A DNA stretch of 64,000 nt from assembly GCF_020595095.1 (NCBI RefSeq), contig NZ_JAJDOP010000004.1:310001-374000 (forward strand), read 5' to 3'. The notes under the pieces are model-generated. The model was not told where the DNA came from. It saw only the letters and a program-made list of their open reading frames with translations, and made no database searches. This document shows positions 1 through 9,562 of this stretch, piece by piece. The stretch comes from Microvirga rosea (lineage in GTDB: Bacteria; Pseudomonadota; Alphaproteobacteria; Rhizobiales; Beijerinckiaceae). A program made the translations under genes and the position numbers. Positions within the stretch are counted from its first letter, which is position 1. The number at the start of each line of letters is the position of its first letter.

Positions 1-234
1 CTCGGCGAGCAGAGGCTGAATGCTGGCATTCTCGCCATATGCGACAAGCCCCTCAACGACATGCAGAACAACCGCATCTGTATTGTCATCTCGGTTTACG
101 CCCGGATTTGTACCGCGAATATCCGCATTGAGCGCTATGCGTAGCGTTGGTTGCTGGGCATAGGCGGGAAGTGCAGATACGCCCAGCAGGCCTGTAAAGC
201 ATCCGGCCAGAAGGAGCCTTGCCTTCGATCTCAT
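1..234 (-). CDS. ABC transporter substrate-binding protein, family 5 (5' part only)
   Basis: The first 78 codons of a periplasmic binding protein for an oligopeptide/nickel-type ABC importer; the rest lies beyond the left edge. The reading begins MRSKARLLLAGCF and has a clear Sec signal peptide ending at about residue 26 (PAYA-QQ). The mature start, LRIALNADIRGTNPGVNRDD, followed by VVLHVVEGLVAYGENASI, is the usual first strand and helix of family-5 binding proteins. It lies 65 bp downstream of the C45 amidase gene on the same strand, so the two are probably one operon and the transporter may import the amidase's substrate or take up its product. Ligand cannot be told from this fragment. Confidence 0.8.
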   Translation of the reverse strand, partial: MRSKARLLLAGCFTGLLGVSALPAYAQQPTLRIALNADIRGTNPGVNRDDNTDAVVLHVVEGLVAYGENASIQPLLAE

Positions 235-299
235 TGTCGTCCTCCAGAAATATTGATGTTCCTGCTCTGTTATCATTGCCGACAGCTGTTGATCGCTGC

Positions 300-1478
300 T
301 TAGGCGGTCTTTGCGAGCGACGCGACCTGTGCCGGTGACGCCTGAACTTGGTTGGATGGAATTTGAACTTCCATATCGAGTTTGTACGTTGAGAAATTCT
401 GGTTGAGCGCAGGAAGCATCGCAACTTCCATGATGCCGAGCATGGGCTCCATCACGATCATTGCAACCGTTGCGCTCAGATTGTTGCTAAGGTTCTTGCG
501 TGGCGGACGGCAGACGGACCACGGCGCCTCGAAGTCGTCAAACAGCGCGTCCTTCACGGTCTGCCTGGTGATGCTGCCGAGATGTGGCTCGAGAAGAGCG
601 CGGACCCGCAAATCCCGATAGAGACTGTCGGGCGTATTTTCGATGCCTGTATCCTTCAGCTTGGACAAGGCAACAGGGCTTTGAAAATGATTGGCGTGAA
701 CAATGAGGCCGCGCTCGGGATGAACTTGAAATGTTTCATCCGGCGCACACTCGAAATCAATCGCGATGCCGTTGGCTTGGCTGACGATCATGTTGTTGGC
801 GGCAGACTTGGGCGTGACGTAAACCGCCCGCATGGACGCTGCGACCTGCCGTTGTTCGAGTACCTTACGGCGGATGAGAGCGAGCGGAACACCAAGACGG
901 CGATAATCACGATCGGTCTCAAGATAATTTGCCGTGATCGCGATGCCCGCGGCATTGAAGCCAGAGCGCCCAAGAGCGCCAGCCTCGGTAAATGTCAAAA
1001 TGTCAGGACCGTCTTCACGCTTGATCTTGAGGACGACGGCAGTTTCTGCGCACTCCACTTTCCAGTCCCAGTTCTGCGCGTGAATCAGGCGCCCATCCCG
1101 TGTCGTCTCCGGCAGTGCCACCACACCGGTGCAGCCATCCGGATCGTCATCAGGGATGTTGCGCTCCTCGGCGGGCCGCTGAGCGAGTTTCAGGATCTCC
1201 GTACGGGCGTTCAAAAGCACAACGGATTCGAAGGGAACCCCGGCTCCCTCGGCGATTCCCCGCATTTCCTCAAGATAAGTGGGATCGAAACGGTCAATCG
1301 TCGGCTCGAAATGCTTGACGAGGGCCACGATCCCTTCCGCCGTCAAATTGTTGCGGCCAAGCTGGTCCGAGTAATGCTCGATTCCCAGACGGACCCGGCC
1401 CGTAGCCTGCTCCCCGTACTGGCGCCCCCGCTCACGGGGACTTCCGGATACTTCAATGAGCGGGCAGGATGCGGTCAT
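300..1478 (-). CDS. C45-family acyltransferase/amidase (isopenicillin N acyltransferase-like)
   Basis: A 392-residue Ntn-hydrolase of the C45 (acyl-CoA:6-aminopenicillanate acyltransferase-like) family. These are made as precursors that cut themselves before a cysteine, which becomes the N-terminal nucleophile. The expected site is seen at DDPDGCTG (Cys116), followed by the family pattern HAQNWDW and TEAGALGRSGFNAAGIA. I chose the ATG at 1478 because GGAGAGG precedes it by six bases; a TTG five codons upstream is less likely. No signal peptide, so cytoplasmic. Family members act on N-acyl amides or peptides with varied side chains; the natural substrate here is unknown. Divergent from the GntR regulator at 1563 and next to a binding protein, an aminotransferase and an aldehyde dehydrogenase, which suggests release and oxidation of an amine. 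Confidence 0.8.
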   Translation of the reverse strand: MTASCPLIEVSGSPRERGRQYGEQATGRVRLGIEHYSDQLGRNNLTAEGIVALVKHFEPTIDRFDPTYLEEMRGIAEGAGVPFESVVLLNARTEILKLAQRPAEERNIPDDDPDGCTGVVALPETTRDGRLIHAQNWDWKVECAETAVVLKIKREDGPDILTFTEAGALGRSGFNAAGIAITANYLETDRDYRRLGVPLALIRRKVLEQRQVAASMRAVYVTPKSAANNMIVSQANGIAIDFECAPDETFQVHPERGLIVHANHFQSPVALSKLKDTGIENTPDSLYRDLRVRALLEPHLGSITRQTVKDALFDDFEAPWSVCRPPRKNLSNNLSATVAMIVMEPMLGIMEVAMLPALNQNFSTYKLDMEVQIPSNQVQASPAQVASLAKTA

Positions 1479-1562
1479 CGGCGGCCTCTCCAACAGGGCT
1501 GGCGTTTCTGATGGATCTATTGTATTTCATCATGACAGAATACAATCAAGAGGAAATTTGGC

Positions 1563-2432
1563 GTGCCTCAGCCGACGCGATTGCAGCAGGACTTAGCCGA
1601 GCGAATCGTTCAGCTGGTGAATGACGACGGTCTCGCCATCGGCGCTCTGCTCAATGAGAACAGCCTGGCAAGGCGCCTTGAGGTCTCCCGCACCCCTGTC
1701 CGAGGCGCCCTGCAGCATCTCGAGGAACAGGGAATCGTTGCCCGTCGACCAAACCGGGGCGTCGAGTTGATCGCGATCCCGCAAAAAAACTTGGCCTCGG
1801 CACCGCCCCCCGATGACGACGAGGAGTGGCTCGTTCGGATTGCTCGCGATCATCGAGCTGGCTCGCTGCCGCAAGACATCTCTGAAATTGAAGTCATGCG
1901 GCGATACGGCCTCAACCGCCCTGCGGTCCAGCGTGTTCTGTCGCGATTGGCGGATCTTGAAATGGTTGAGCGAAAGCCCGGTTATGGCTGGCGCTTTCTG
2001 ACCGGAACTCGAGATAGGGCGACACATGATGAAAGCTATCGCTTCCGCCTCATGGTCGAACCAATGGGAATTCTGGAGGCCAGCTTCCGTCTGGACCCGT
2101 CCTGGATCGAAATGATGCGCCGTCTTCATGGGGACACCCTCGAGCGCCACTGGCATGAATCCTCCAGCGTCGCGTTCTTTGAAATGAACGCCGCTTTTCA
2201 TGAAGGGCTGGCCGCCGCCTCCGGAAACCGCTTCGTGCATGCCGCCATCCGTCACCAGAATCAGCTCCGGCGCTTTTCCCAATATGATTGGAAATTCGGC
2301 TTCGAGCGGGTTGTCGTGAACTGCCGCGAGCATTTGGAAATGTTGGACTATCTTGCCCGCGACGAGCGAGAGATCGCCTCGCTCCTGATGCGTCGACATC
2401 TGGAGCGGGCAAGTCAGGTCAGATCGGAATGA
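1563..2432 (+). CDS. GntR/FCD-family transcription regulator with two winged-helix segments
   Basis: A 289-residue DNA-binding regulator. Residues about 7-70 form a GntR winged helix (LARRLEVSRTPVRGALQHLE, with the wing VARRPNRGVEL). Residues about 85-150 look like a second winged helix (MRRYGLNRPAVQRVLSRL, wing VERKPGYGWRF), and about 155-285 form an all-helical FCD-type ligand domain. Usual FCD regulators are 220-250 residues and have one such domain, so the extra one is unusual. Translation starts at GTG 1563 after AAGAGGAAATTTGGC. The gene is divergent from the C45 amidase (85-base gap) and reads toward the aminotransferase, so it probably controls both arms of this catabolic cluster. Effector unknown. 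Confidence 0.85.
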   Translation: MPQPTRLQQDLAERIVQLVNDDGLAIGALLNENSLARRLEVSRTPVRGALQHLEEQGIVARRPNRGVELIAIPQKNLASAPPPDDDEEWLVRIARDHRAGSLPQDISEIEVMRRYGLNRPAVQRVLSRLADLEMVERKPGYGWRFLTGTRDRATHDESYRFRLMVEPMGILEASFRLDPSWIEMMRRLHGDTLERHWHESSSVAFFEMNAAFHEGLAAASGNRFVHAAIRHQNQLRRFSQYDWKFGFERVVVNCREHLEMLDYLARDEREIASLLMRRHLERASQVRSE

Positions 2433-2519
2433 TCCTGATCCCGGCTAGATCGAAATTGTATTTCATAATCATAAAGTTCATTTTCTACTTCCTTCCGCTC
2501 CCAGCCTGGATGACCTTCG

Positions 2520-3863
2520 ATGACCACCCTCCAACAAACGGCACCTCATTCCCTCGCGAACGATGTGGGCGATGCTTACTGGCTTCCTTTCACGGCAATG
2601 CGCCAATTCCGCTCGAACCCAATGATGTTCGTGGGAGCAGAAGGCATGCATTACACGACCGCCGATGGGCGGCGGGTTCTCGATGCCATGGCAGGCCTGT
2701 GGTGCGTCAATGCCGGCCATGCGCAACCACGCATCGTAGAAGCGATCCGCGAAGCGGCTGGCCGGCTCGATTTCGTCTCCTCATTCAAGATGAGCCATCC
2801 GGGAGCCTTCGAGCTCGCCGGACGGCTCAAGGCAATTGCTCCGGAGCGCTTCGAGCACGTCTTTTTCACAAATTCCGGATCCGAAGCGGTCGACAGCGCC
2901 CTCAAGATCGCCCGTGCCTATCACCGCGCGCGCGGTGATTCCGGCCGGACAAAGTTCATCGGACGCGCCAAGGGCTATCACGGCATGGGCTTCGGTGGGC
3001 TTTCTGTCGGTGGCATCGGGCGCCACAAACGCGATTTCGGTCCGCTCCTTCCGGACGTCGCTCATCTCTCACTTCCATACGATCGCTCGTCGATGGGTTT
3101 TTCCCGTGGCCAGCCCGAGACAGGCATGCACTTCGCCGATGAGCTGGAAAGCCTCCTTCAGATCAATGATCCTGCAACCGTCGCGGCCGTCATCGTCGAA
3201 CCCGTGATCGGCTCCGGCGGCGTTTATCCTCCGCCGAAGCAATATCTTGAAAAGCTGCGGGCCATTTGCAGTCGACTCGGCATTCTGCTGATTTTCGACG
3301 AAGTGATTACGGGATTCGGCCGTCTCGGAACGGCTTTCGCAGCTCAAGCTCTTGATGTGACACCTGACATCATCACCTGCGCCAAGGGCATGACCAACGG
3401 TGCGGTTCCCATGGGCGGCGTTCTTTTGAGAGATTTCGTATTCGATGCCTTCATGGCGGGTCCGCCCGAAGCAATCGAGCTTTTCCATGGGTATACGTAT
3501 TCAGGACATCCCTTGGCCTGTGCGGCGGGGATTGCCGCTCTGGATGTGTACGAAGAACTGGAGCTTTTCCAGCGAACCGAGAAAACTGCCCTTAAATGGG
3601 AACATGCTCTTCATAGCCTGAAGGAAGAACCGCACGTCGCCGATATTCGCAATATCGGGCTTCTAGGCGTCGTCGAGCTTGAATCGCGGCCGGGCGAACC
3701 TGGAGCACGCGGCAACTCGTGCGCGCAGATATGCTACGAGAATGGCGTGCTTGTACGGGCTTCGGGCGACCTTATCGTTTTATCGCCACCGCTGATTATC
3801 GAAGATCAGCAGATTGAGCAGATCGTTGACAGCATCGGCTCCGCTCTGAAACAAGTGCATTGA
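2520..3863 (+). CDS. Class-III aminotransferase (omega-amino acid:pyruvate type)
   Basis: A 447-residue PLP-dependent transaminase. The N-terminus (WLPFTAMRQF) and the segments FFTNSGSEAVDSALKIAR, IFDEVITGFGRLG and ITCAKGMTNGAVPMGG are typical of the beta-alanine/omega-amino acid:pyruvate group; Lys289 in the last is the residue that holds the cofactor. Members move a terminal amino group to pyruvate and leave a semialdehyde. The next gene, 30 bp downstream, encodes an aldehyde dehydrogenase that could oxidise that product, so the pair likely degrades an omega-amino acid or a diamine released by the upstream amidase. Exact amine unknown. Confidence 0.88.
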   Translation: MTTLQQTAPHSLANDVGDAYWLPFTAMRQFRSNPMMFVGAEGMHYTTADGRRVLDAMAGLWCVNAGHAQPRIVEAIREAAGRLDFVSSFKMSHPGAFELAGRLKAIAPERFEHVFFTNSGSEAVDSALKIARAYHRARGDSGRTKFIGRAKGYHGMGFGGLSVGGIGRHKRDFGPLLPDVAHLSLPYDRSSMGFSRGQPETGMHFADELESLLQINDPATVAAVIVEPVIGSGGVYPPPKQYLEKLRAICSRLGILLIFDEVITGFGRLGTAFAAQALDVTPDIITCAKGMTNGAVPMGGVLLRDFVFDAFMAGPPEAIELFHGYTYSGHPLACAAGIAALDVYEELELFQRTEKTALKWEHALHSLKEEPHVADIRNIGLLGVVELESRPGEPGARGNSCAQICYENGVLVRASGDLIVLSPPLIIEDQQIEQIVDSIGSALKQVH

Positions 3864-3893
3864 GACCCGCAGCCTTATGACCGGAGGCGATAC

Positions 3894-5330
3894 GTGCCGA
3901 AACACCATCATTTCTATATTGACGGGCAATGGATTCGTCCGACGGAAGAACGACAGCTCGACGTTATCAACCCGGCAACGGAAGAGCCTGTTGCCACAAT
4001 CGCGCTCGGCAGTGCTGCGGACGTAAGCCATGCCGTGCGGGCCGCACGTCGTGCTTTCACGGCATTTTCACGAACCAGCCGCGAAGACCGCCTCGCTCTG
4101 CTATCTGCAATTGTCCAAGCATACCAACGCCGCACTGACGATTTGGCAGAGGCCATATCGTCCGAAATGGGCGCCCCATTGGCTTTTGCACGAGAGCGCC
4201 ATGTGCCCGCAGGCTTGGGACATCTTAACCGGACGATCGAAGTTCTGAGGAGCTACTCCTTTGACGAACGGATCGGCTCCACATTGATCGCACGGGAGCC
4301 TATTGGCGTTGTCGGACTGATAACTCCCTGGAACTGGCCCCTGAACCAGATCGCCTGCAAGGTCGGCCCTGCCCTTGCCGCGGGTTGTACGATGGTTCTC
4401 AAGCCGAGCGAGGTTGCACCTCTATCAGCTTTGATTTTCGCGGAGATTATCGAGGAGGCAGGCATTCCGCCGGGAGTCTTTAACCTCGTGAACGGGGACG
4501 GTCCAACTGTTGGACAGGCAATTGCAAGTCACCCCGACATCGATATGGTTTCCTTCACAGGCTCGACACGCGCGGGCATTCTCGTTGCCAAAGCGGCAGC
4601 AGATACGGTGAAGCGCGTCCATCAGGAGCTTGGTGGAAAGTCACCCAACATCATCCTGGATGACGCGGATTTCACCGCTGCCATTACTCATGGAACACGA
4701 GCATGTTTTGCCAACAGCGGGCAATCCTGCAATGCTCCGACCCGTATGCTCGTTCCAGCCAGCCGTCAAAATGAGGCTATTGCGCTTGCACGGAGCGTTG
4801 CCGAGGAAACCGTAGTCGGAGATCCTCGCTCTTCCTCGACGACCATTGGCCCGGTTGTCAATAAATCCCAGTTCGAGCGGATTCAGGAGTTGATCCAGGC
4901 CGGGATCAACGAAGGCGCCACTTTGGAGACAGGCGGGCTCGGCCGCCCTGCAGATCTGAACCGCGGCTATTATGTGCAGCCAACGGTGTTTGCGAATGTG
5001 AACAACACCATGACGATTGCGCGAGAGGAAATCTTCGGCCCGGTTCTGTCCATTCTTCCCTACGAAACCGAAGCGCAGGCGATCGAGATCGCGAATGACA
5101 CGGTTTACGGCCTGTCGAGCTATGTTACGTCCGCCGACCCGGAACGAGCACGCCGTGTCGCTCGTCAGATTCGTGCCGGGATGGTTCATCTGAACGGCTC
5201 GCGCGGCGACTCCGCTGCCCCTTTCGGGGGCTATAAGCAATCCGGCAATGGCCGGGAATGGGGCAAGTTCGGTTTCGAGGAGTTTCTCGAGATCAAATCC
5301 ATCTTCGGGTACGAAACGGCGCCTGCGTAA
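3894..5330 (+). CDS. NAD(P)-dependent aldehyde dehydrogenase
   Basis: A 478-residue member of the aldehyde dehydrogenase superfamily, of usual length. Visible landmarks are the cofactor-site segment TPWNWPLNQI, SFTGSTRAGILVAKAA, the general-base region ELGGKSPNIIL, the catalytic cysteine in NSGQSCNAPTRM, and the C-terminal FGGYKQSGNGREWGKFG. It starts at GTG 3894 after a good GGAGG site. It sits in one transcription unit with the class-III aminotransferase, which points to oxidation of an amino-derived semialdehyde; the substrate chain cannot be read from sequence. Confidence 0.9.
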   Translation: MPKHHHFYIDGQWIRPTEERQLDVINPATEEPVATIALGSAADVSHAVRAARRAFTAFSRTSREDRLALLSAIVQAYQRRTDDLAEAISSEMGAPLAFARERHVPAGLGHLNRTIEVLRSYSFDERIGSTLIAREPIGVVGLITPWNWPLNQIACKVGPALAAGCTMVLKPSEVAPLSALIFAEIIEEAGIPPGVFNLVNGDGPTVGQAIASHPDIDMVSFTGSTRAGILVAKAAADTVKRVHQELGGKSPNIILDDADFTAAITHGTRACFANSGQSCNAPTRMLVPASRQNEAIALARSVAEETVVGDPRSSSTTIGPVVNKSQFERIQELIQAGINEGATLETGGLGRPADLNRGYYVQPTVFANVNNTMTIAREEIFGPVLSILPYETEAQAIEIANDTVYGLSSYVTSADPERARRVARQIRAGMVHLNGSRGDSAAPFGGYKQSGNGREWGKFGFEEFLEIKSIFGYETAPA

Positions 5331-5717
5331 AGCGATCAAAAGCGTTCGCACGTGGAATCGCCAAGCGAAGCTTGGGATACAACAGAGGGCGGGTGTTGTA
5401 CGGACAATGCCCCCTAACGCATTGAACTCGGTAGGATTCACAATCTGGATTAACCCGTTGAACGAGGATATCGCTGGATTGGTACGGCGATATCCATTTC
5501 CTTCATCCTTGAGCATTCGACAGCTCGTGTATTCCATTCTCACCAATCAACGGTGGAGAGCGGCATCCATGTGCCCGACTTGCCGTCTGGAAGGTGACTT
5601 GGCCGGGGATAGAGGACCTAGCCCGCGATTGACCAGGCCAGCATCTTGTGCGAGGTCACGCGGCCTTATCGGGACCTGCTCGCCAAGGTGCAGTCTCAAC
5701 AATTCAACAAGCCGGTC
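5331..5717. other. 387-bp stretch without a recognised gene
   Basis: Between the aldehyde dehydrogenase and the secreted coiled-coil protein. Short open frames exist on both strands (for example 5547-5732 minus and a TTG-started extension of the next gene from 5646), but none has a convincing ribosome-binding site or family pattern. No terminator with a T-run was found. It may hold the promoter of the gene at 5718. Confidence 0.5.
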
Positions 5718-6491
5718 ATGATCAAAGCACATCTTCTTTCAGCCGCTCTCGTTGCCCTTGTATGCGCAACCTCCTCCGCACGGGGCTATCCTCTCGATTC
5801 GCTTCTCCGTTCATCCGCAACACCCCACGGCTTTATCAAGGGCGTTGCAGCCTCGGATGACGAGGAAATGAGCCCCGAAGAGATGGAAGCTGCCTTGGAG
5901 AAGGAGCAGGCACGGCAAACTGCCATGGAGGATCTGGAACGCCAAATCAGCGCTCCGCTTGCTGCGTTTTCCTCGGTCTACGAACGTTCGCTCAATGAGC
6001 GGGATGCGGCTGCCCATAAGGCCCTCGATGGGATTTTCAATCAAGGCGGCTGCAACTTGAGCGCCGTTGAACGACTGAGAGGCGAATTCATCTCCTCAAA
6101 GGCTGCGAAAGCCGGCAAGGCCGAGATCGAAAGCACCCGTGCGCAGCTCACAGACTCTGCACGTTCATATAGAATTTCATTTTCGTCGACGACGCCTCCC
6201 GACGCGACTCCCAAGCTCCTGCAGGCCCTGAACGAGGCAGCTCCTAAGATCAAAGCGCTGAATGCGGAGTATGGCAGGATCTGCTCAACGTCCCAGCAAC
6301 AGATGAAAAAGATCCCCGTGACCGACGCCGCAAAAATGATGGCGATGTCGTCGGAGATTCAAGCCAGAGAGGCGTCTCTCGGCTCCCAAGTGGACCAAAT
6401 TGTTGGCACCTTGAACCAGCAGGTCGATGCCCTGGATGCTTCCCTCATCGCTTGGGCGCTCCAACCTTTGAAGACAGCACAGCCCAAGTAG
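5718..6491 (+). CDS. Secreted coiled-coil protein of unknown function
   Basis: A 257-residue protein that begins MIKAHLLSAALVALVCATSS, a Sec signal peptide. After it come an acidic stretch with DDEEMSPEEMEAALEKEQAR and long helical segments rich in Glu, Gln, Arg and Ala (residues about 55-110 and 190-245), so coiled coil is likely. Two cysteines occur in the mature part. An in-frame TTG start at 5646 would hide the signal peptide and is rejected. I do not recognise a family; location is probably periplasmic. The ribosome-binding site is weak. Confidence 0.65.
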   Translation: MIKAHLLSAALVALVCATSSARGYPLDSLLRSSATPHGFIKGVAASDDEEMSPEEMEAALEKEQARQTAMEDLERQISAPLAAFSSVYERSLNERDAAAHKALDGIFNQGGCNLSAVERLRGEFISSKAAKAGKAEIESTRAQLTDSARSYRISFSSTTPPDATPKLLQALNEAAPKIKALNAEYGRICSTSQQQMKKIPVTDAAKMMAMSSEIQAREASLGSQVDQIVGTLNQQVDALDASLIAWALQPLKTAQPK

Positions 6492-6607
6492 TACGGGTCC
6501 GGCAATGATGCCGGAGTGCTTATGAAGCGCACTCAAGCAGGCCGACAGCAGCTGATTTCTGTCTAAGACGAGCGTTGGACTGTCAGCCTGCTTCGTTCGA
6601 GACGCCA

Positions 6608-7267
6608 TCAACGACGCAAGACCGTACGTCCCTGTGTCGTTCTGGCCTGCCATCCATAGCGCTCGAGTTCAGGGGTGTCATGCTCCTCCTCAGGCCACCC
6701 CAAGCACAAGTAGGCGATCAGCCGCCATGTCGAGGGGACCTCCAGAGCTTCGGCAACCTGAGCGGGCTCAAGGATCGATACCCATCCAAGACCAAGCCCA
6801 TGGACACGAGCAGCCAACCATAGAAGATGAACGGCACCGACGACGGACCAAGCCAAAGTCTCCGTCATGGTTTTGCGTCCCAATCCATTTCCTTGTTCCG
6901 TCGCCTCATCACAAAACACTGCCAACTGGACCGGAGCCTGATTCAGACCTGCCAACTTCAATCTGGCATAGATCTGCGCACGCTCGCCTGTGAAGCCGGC
7001 GAGTGCTTCTTGATTACATTTCTCGAAACTGTTCTGAACGGTTGTACGCGCGTCTGCACTCTCAACCGAGACGAATCGCCAAGGCTGGCTGTTCCCGACA
7101 GAGGGCGCCAGTTGAACGAGATCGAGCAGGTGGTCCATAAGTCCTTGAGGGATGGGATCGGGCCGGAAACTCCGCACATCCCGGCGCCAGGTCAGAAGGT
7201 CCTCAAAGCTTTTGCAGAAGTCGGGACCGAATGCAGGAGGGTGGAGCTGAAGGCCAGATCGTATCAT
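6608..7267 (-). CDS. bluB: 5,6-dimethylbenzimidazole synthase (BluB)
   Basis: A 219-residue flavin enzyme of the nitroreductase fold that breaks down FMNH2 with oxygen to make 5,6-dimethylbenzimidazole, the lower ligand of vitamin B12. The BluB-type pattern is present: WRRDVRSFRPDPI near the start, LAPSVGNSQPWRFV, VHGLGLGWVSIL, and LCLGWPEEEHDTPELERYGW near the end. I start at ATG 7267, with GGA six bases upstream, rather than TTG 7288. It stands alone; no other cobalamin gene is near and I could not see a cobalamin riboswitch upstream. Confidence 0.88.
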   Translation of the reverse strand: MIRSGLQLHPPAFGPDFCKSFEDLLTWRRDVRSFRPDPIPQGLMDHLLDLVQLAPSVGNSQPWRFVSVESADARTTVQNSFEKCNQEALAGFTGERAQIYARLKLAGLNQAPVQLAVFCDEATEQGNGLGRKTMTETLAWSVVGAVHLLWLAARVHGLGLGWVSILEPAQVAEALEVPSTWRLIAYLCLGWPEEEHDTPELERYGWQARTTQGRTVLRR

Positions 7268-7408
7268 ACTTGTTCCAGGTCTACACAATCGCGAGCTGGT
7301 TTAGCACGGCTCTTTGGGATCTGACTAAGCCAGGAACCTTCTAACTCCGCAAACACCTCGTACGGTTATTTTAGCGGAAGCAGGTTACTCTCGTGGGCAT
7401 ATCGGACG

Positions 7409-9421
7409 TTATGGATTTGGCACGTCGCGGTTTTCCGGGAGCGTCAATTGCCACATCCACGGTGGCAATGGAGCCTCGACCGAGCAGATCAGCCCCTGAG
7501 GCGCATACTCGATCTGGACATTGCCATTCAGATCGAGAGCCAAGCTACGCTCGATCAAACGCGACCCGAAGCCTTTCCTTAATGGCGGCTTCACCACCGG
7601 CCCCCCTTTTTCCTCCCATCGCAGGAGCAGGAGTGGAGTCATCGGGGTATGATCCACCATCCAAGTCAGGTGGACTTGTCCAGCCTCATTGGAGAGCGCT
7701 CCGTACTTGGCAGCGTTCGTTGCCAGCTCATGGATCGCCATCGAGAGTGCCAACGCCATTCTCGGCGCGAGGTGGACCCGCCCACCCTGGCACTGAATCC
7801 TTCCCTCCCGGCCGCTCCTGTAAGGTTCCAGAACCTCGCTGACGACGTCATGCAGCAGGGCGCCCTCCCAATTCTCGCGGGTCAACACGTTATGGGCGCG
7901 AGAGAGTGCGAACAGGCGGCTCTCCAGAGCCTCCGATGTCGTGCGGGGCGTTTCGGACCCACGCAATGTCTGCATCGTGATGGATTGCACGGTGGCCAAA
8001 GTGTTCTTCACCCGATGGTTCAGCTCGTGAATGAGGAGCTGCTGGTGTTCTTCAGCCCTCTTGCGATCGCTGATATCCTGAATAACGCTGATGCCGTACA
8101 GAGGCTGGCCCGCTGCGTCGTCGACGCGGGATGCTGCCACTTCGACCCACACCTCATGGCCGTCCTTGTGGATATAGCGCTTCTCGATCGTGTAAGTCCG
8201 TGTCTTCCCCAGCATCAGTTGCGAGAACCGCTGCAAATCCACCTCACGATCATCCAGATGATTCATGGCCCAGAAAGTCTGCCCAACCAGCTCGTCAGGG
8301 CGATAGCCGGTGATGGCGCACAGCCGTTCGTTGACGCGGAGGAAGCGCCCATTCCGGTCAACTTCGCCGATACCCGCGAAGACATGCTCGTAGGTCGCGC
8401 GCAACCGCTGTTCATTCTCCCGCAGGGCCGCCTCTCTGTCTCGAAGATCTTTTTCAATGCGGGCGCGTTCGACGGCGTCCCAGGTGCGATGGGCGACTCG
8501 TTCGACAAGCATGACCTCGGTGGCGGTCCAATGGCGCGGCTTGGCCTCGTGCACATAAAGAAGCGCTCGAAACAGCCCATCTTTTATCAATGGCGTTACA
8601 ATTAGAGAACGACAGCCAATGCTCGCCCAGGTTGCGGCATGGGCATTGCCGACGCGTGGATCATCAAGGCAGTCCTCAACGACGAGCGTGCGTCCAGCCC
8701 GCAACTCCGCGATCACGGCTGGGCCGAATGCCTCCAGGATGCGAGCCTCGCCCGCCAAGCTTCCGATAGAAACATCCCTTACCCAATCCTGCTCAACCGC
8801 AACCACCCCTCCTGTCTCATCAATTTCACCATAGCCCGCACGATCAGCACCGATGTGGGTACCAAGGGCTCGCGCTGTCGCCAGGGTGACGGTGCGCGGC
8901 TCGGACAGGGTGGCGAGACGCTCGCTCAGTTCGATATGGAATTTAGCCCTTCGGTCGGCCTGTACTTTCTCCGTGGTCTCGGTGCATGCGCAGAACATGC
9001 CGGCGATGGCGCCGCTGTCGTCTCGAACGGGCGAGTAGGAAAACGTGTACCAAGTGTCTTCCGGGAAGCCGTGACGCTCCATGACCAAATGCAGGTTCTC
9101 GTGGAACGTTGCCTCACCGGCCATCGCCCTGGCCACGAGAGGTTCGATGTCGTCCCAGATCTCCGGCCAAACCTTTTGGAAAGGATGACCCATGGCGTGC
9201 GGATGCTTCGCCCCCAATATCGGGACGTACCCATCATTATACAGGAAGGTGAGTTCCCGCCCCCAGGCCACAAACATCGGGAACTTGGACGTCAGCATCA
9301 AACTCACGACCGTGCGCAAGGCCGGTGGCCAATGCTCAGGGGAACCGAGAGGGGACATAGACCAATCTCGGGTGCGCATAAGGGTACCTGTCTCGCCGCC
9401 GTCAGCCGGAAAGGTAAGCAC
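7409..9421 (-). CDS. HWE-family sensor histidine kinase (PAS-GAF-PAS-HWE)
   Basis: A 670-residue soluble sensor kinase. Residues about 20-140 resemble a PAS sensor (PALRTVVSLMLTSKFPMFVAW, WYTFSYSPVRDDSG), about 155-300 a GAF domain, and about 335-455 a second PAS (EVDRNGRFLRVNERLCAITG) followed by a PAC motif. The kinase part starts at HELNHRVKNTLATVQ, whose histidine is the phosphorylation site, and has an N-box, SMAIHELATNAAKYGALS. HWE kinases in Hyphomicrobiales often sense light or stress and act through response regulators encoded elsewhere; no regulator gene is adjacent. No FMN-binding LOV cysteine motif was seen. Starts at GTG 9421; ATG 9379 is an alternative. Confidence 0.88.
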   Translation of the reverse strand: MLTFPADGGETGTLMRTRDWSMSPLGSPEHWPPALRTVVSLMLTSKFPMFVAWGRELTFLYNDGYVPILGAKHPHAMGHPFQKVWPEIWDDIEPLVARAMAGEATFHENLHLVMERHGFPEDTWYTFSYSPVRDDSGAIAGMFCACTETTEKVQADRRAKFHIELSERLATLSEPRTVTLATARALGTHIGADRAGYGEIDETGGVVAVEQDWVRDVSIGSLAGEARILEAFGPAVIAELRAGRTLVVEDCLDDPRVGNAHAATWASIGCRSLIVTPLIKDGLFRALLYVHEAKPRHWTATEVMLVERVAHRTWDAVERARIEKDLRDREAALRENEQRLRATYEHVFAGIGEVDRNGRFLRVNERLCAITGYRPDELVGQTFWAMNHLDDREVDLQRFSQLMLGKTRTYTIEKRYIHKDGHEVWVEVAASRVDDAAGQPLYGISVIQDISDRKRAEEHQQLLIHELNHRVKNTLATVQSITMQTLRGSETPRTTSEALESRLFALSRAHNVLTRENWEGALLHDVVSEVLEPYRSGREGRIQCQGGRVHLAPRMALALSMAIHELATNAAKYGALSNEAGQVHLTWMVDHTPMTPLLLLRWEEKGGPVVKPPLRKGFGSRLIERSLALDLNGNVQIEYAPQGLICSVEAPLPPWMWQLTLPENRDVPNP

Positions 9422-9562
9422 GGGCCCTCCAGCCTAGTATCGTCTAGACGAGTCGATGATCTGTTCAGGGTCAATGAGTATTGCGGATTGTGACGATGAG
9501 GACACTTTATGGATCTTCTCGTACAGTTGCATGTAAGAAAGGTAGAGCCGCCAGCTCATGTT

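Noticed and set aside
582..1511. A 309-codon plus-strand frame
   Set aside because: Antisense to the C45 amidase, whose catalytic motif and ribosome site are clear.
7268..7408. Cobalamin riboswitch in front of bluB
   Set aside because: I looked for the conserved B12-box and its helices on the minus strand and saw none.
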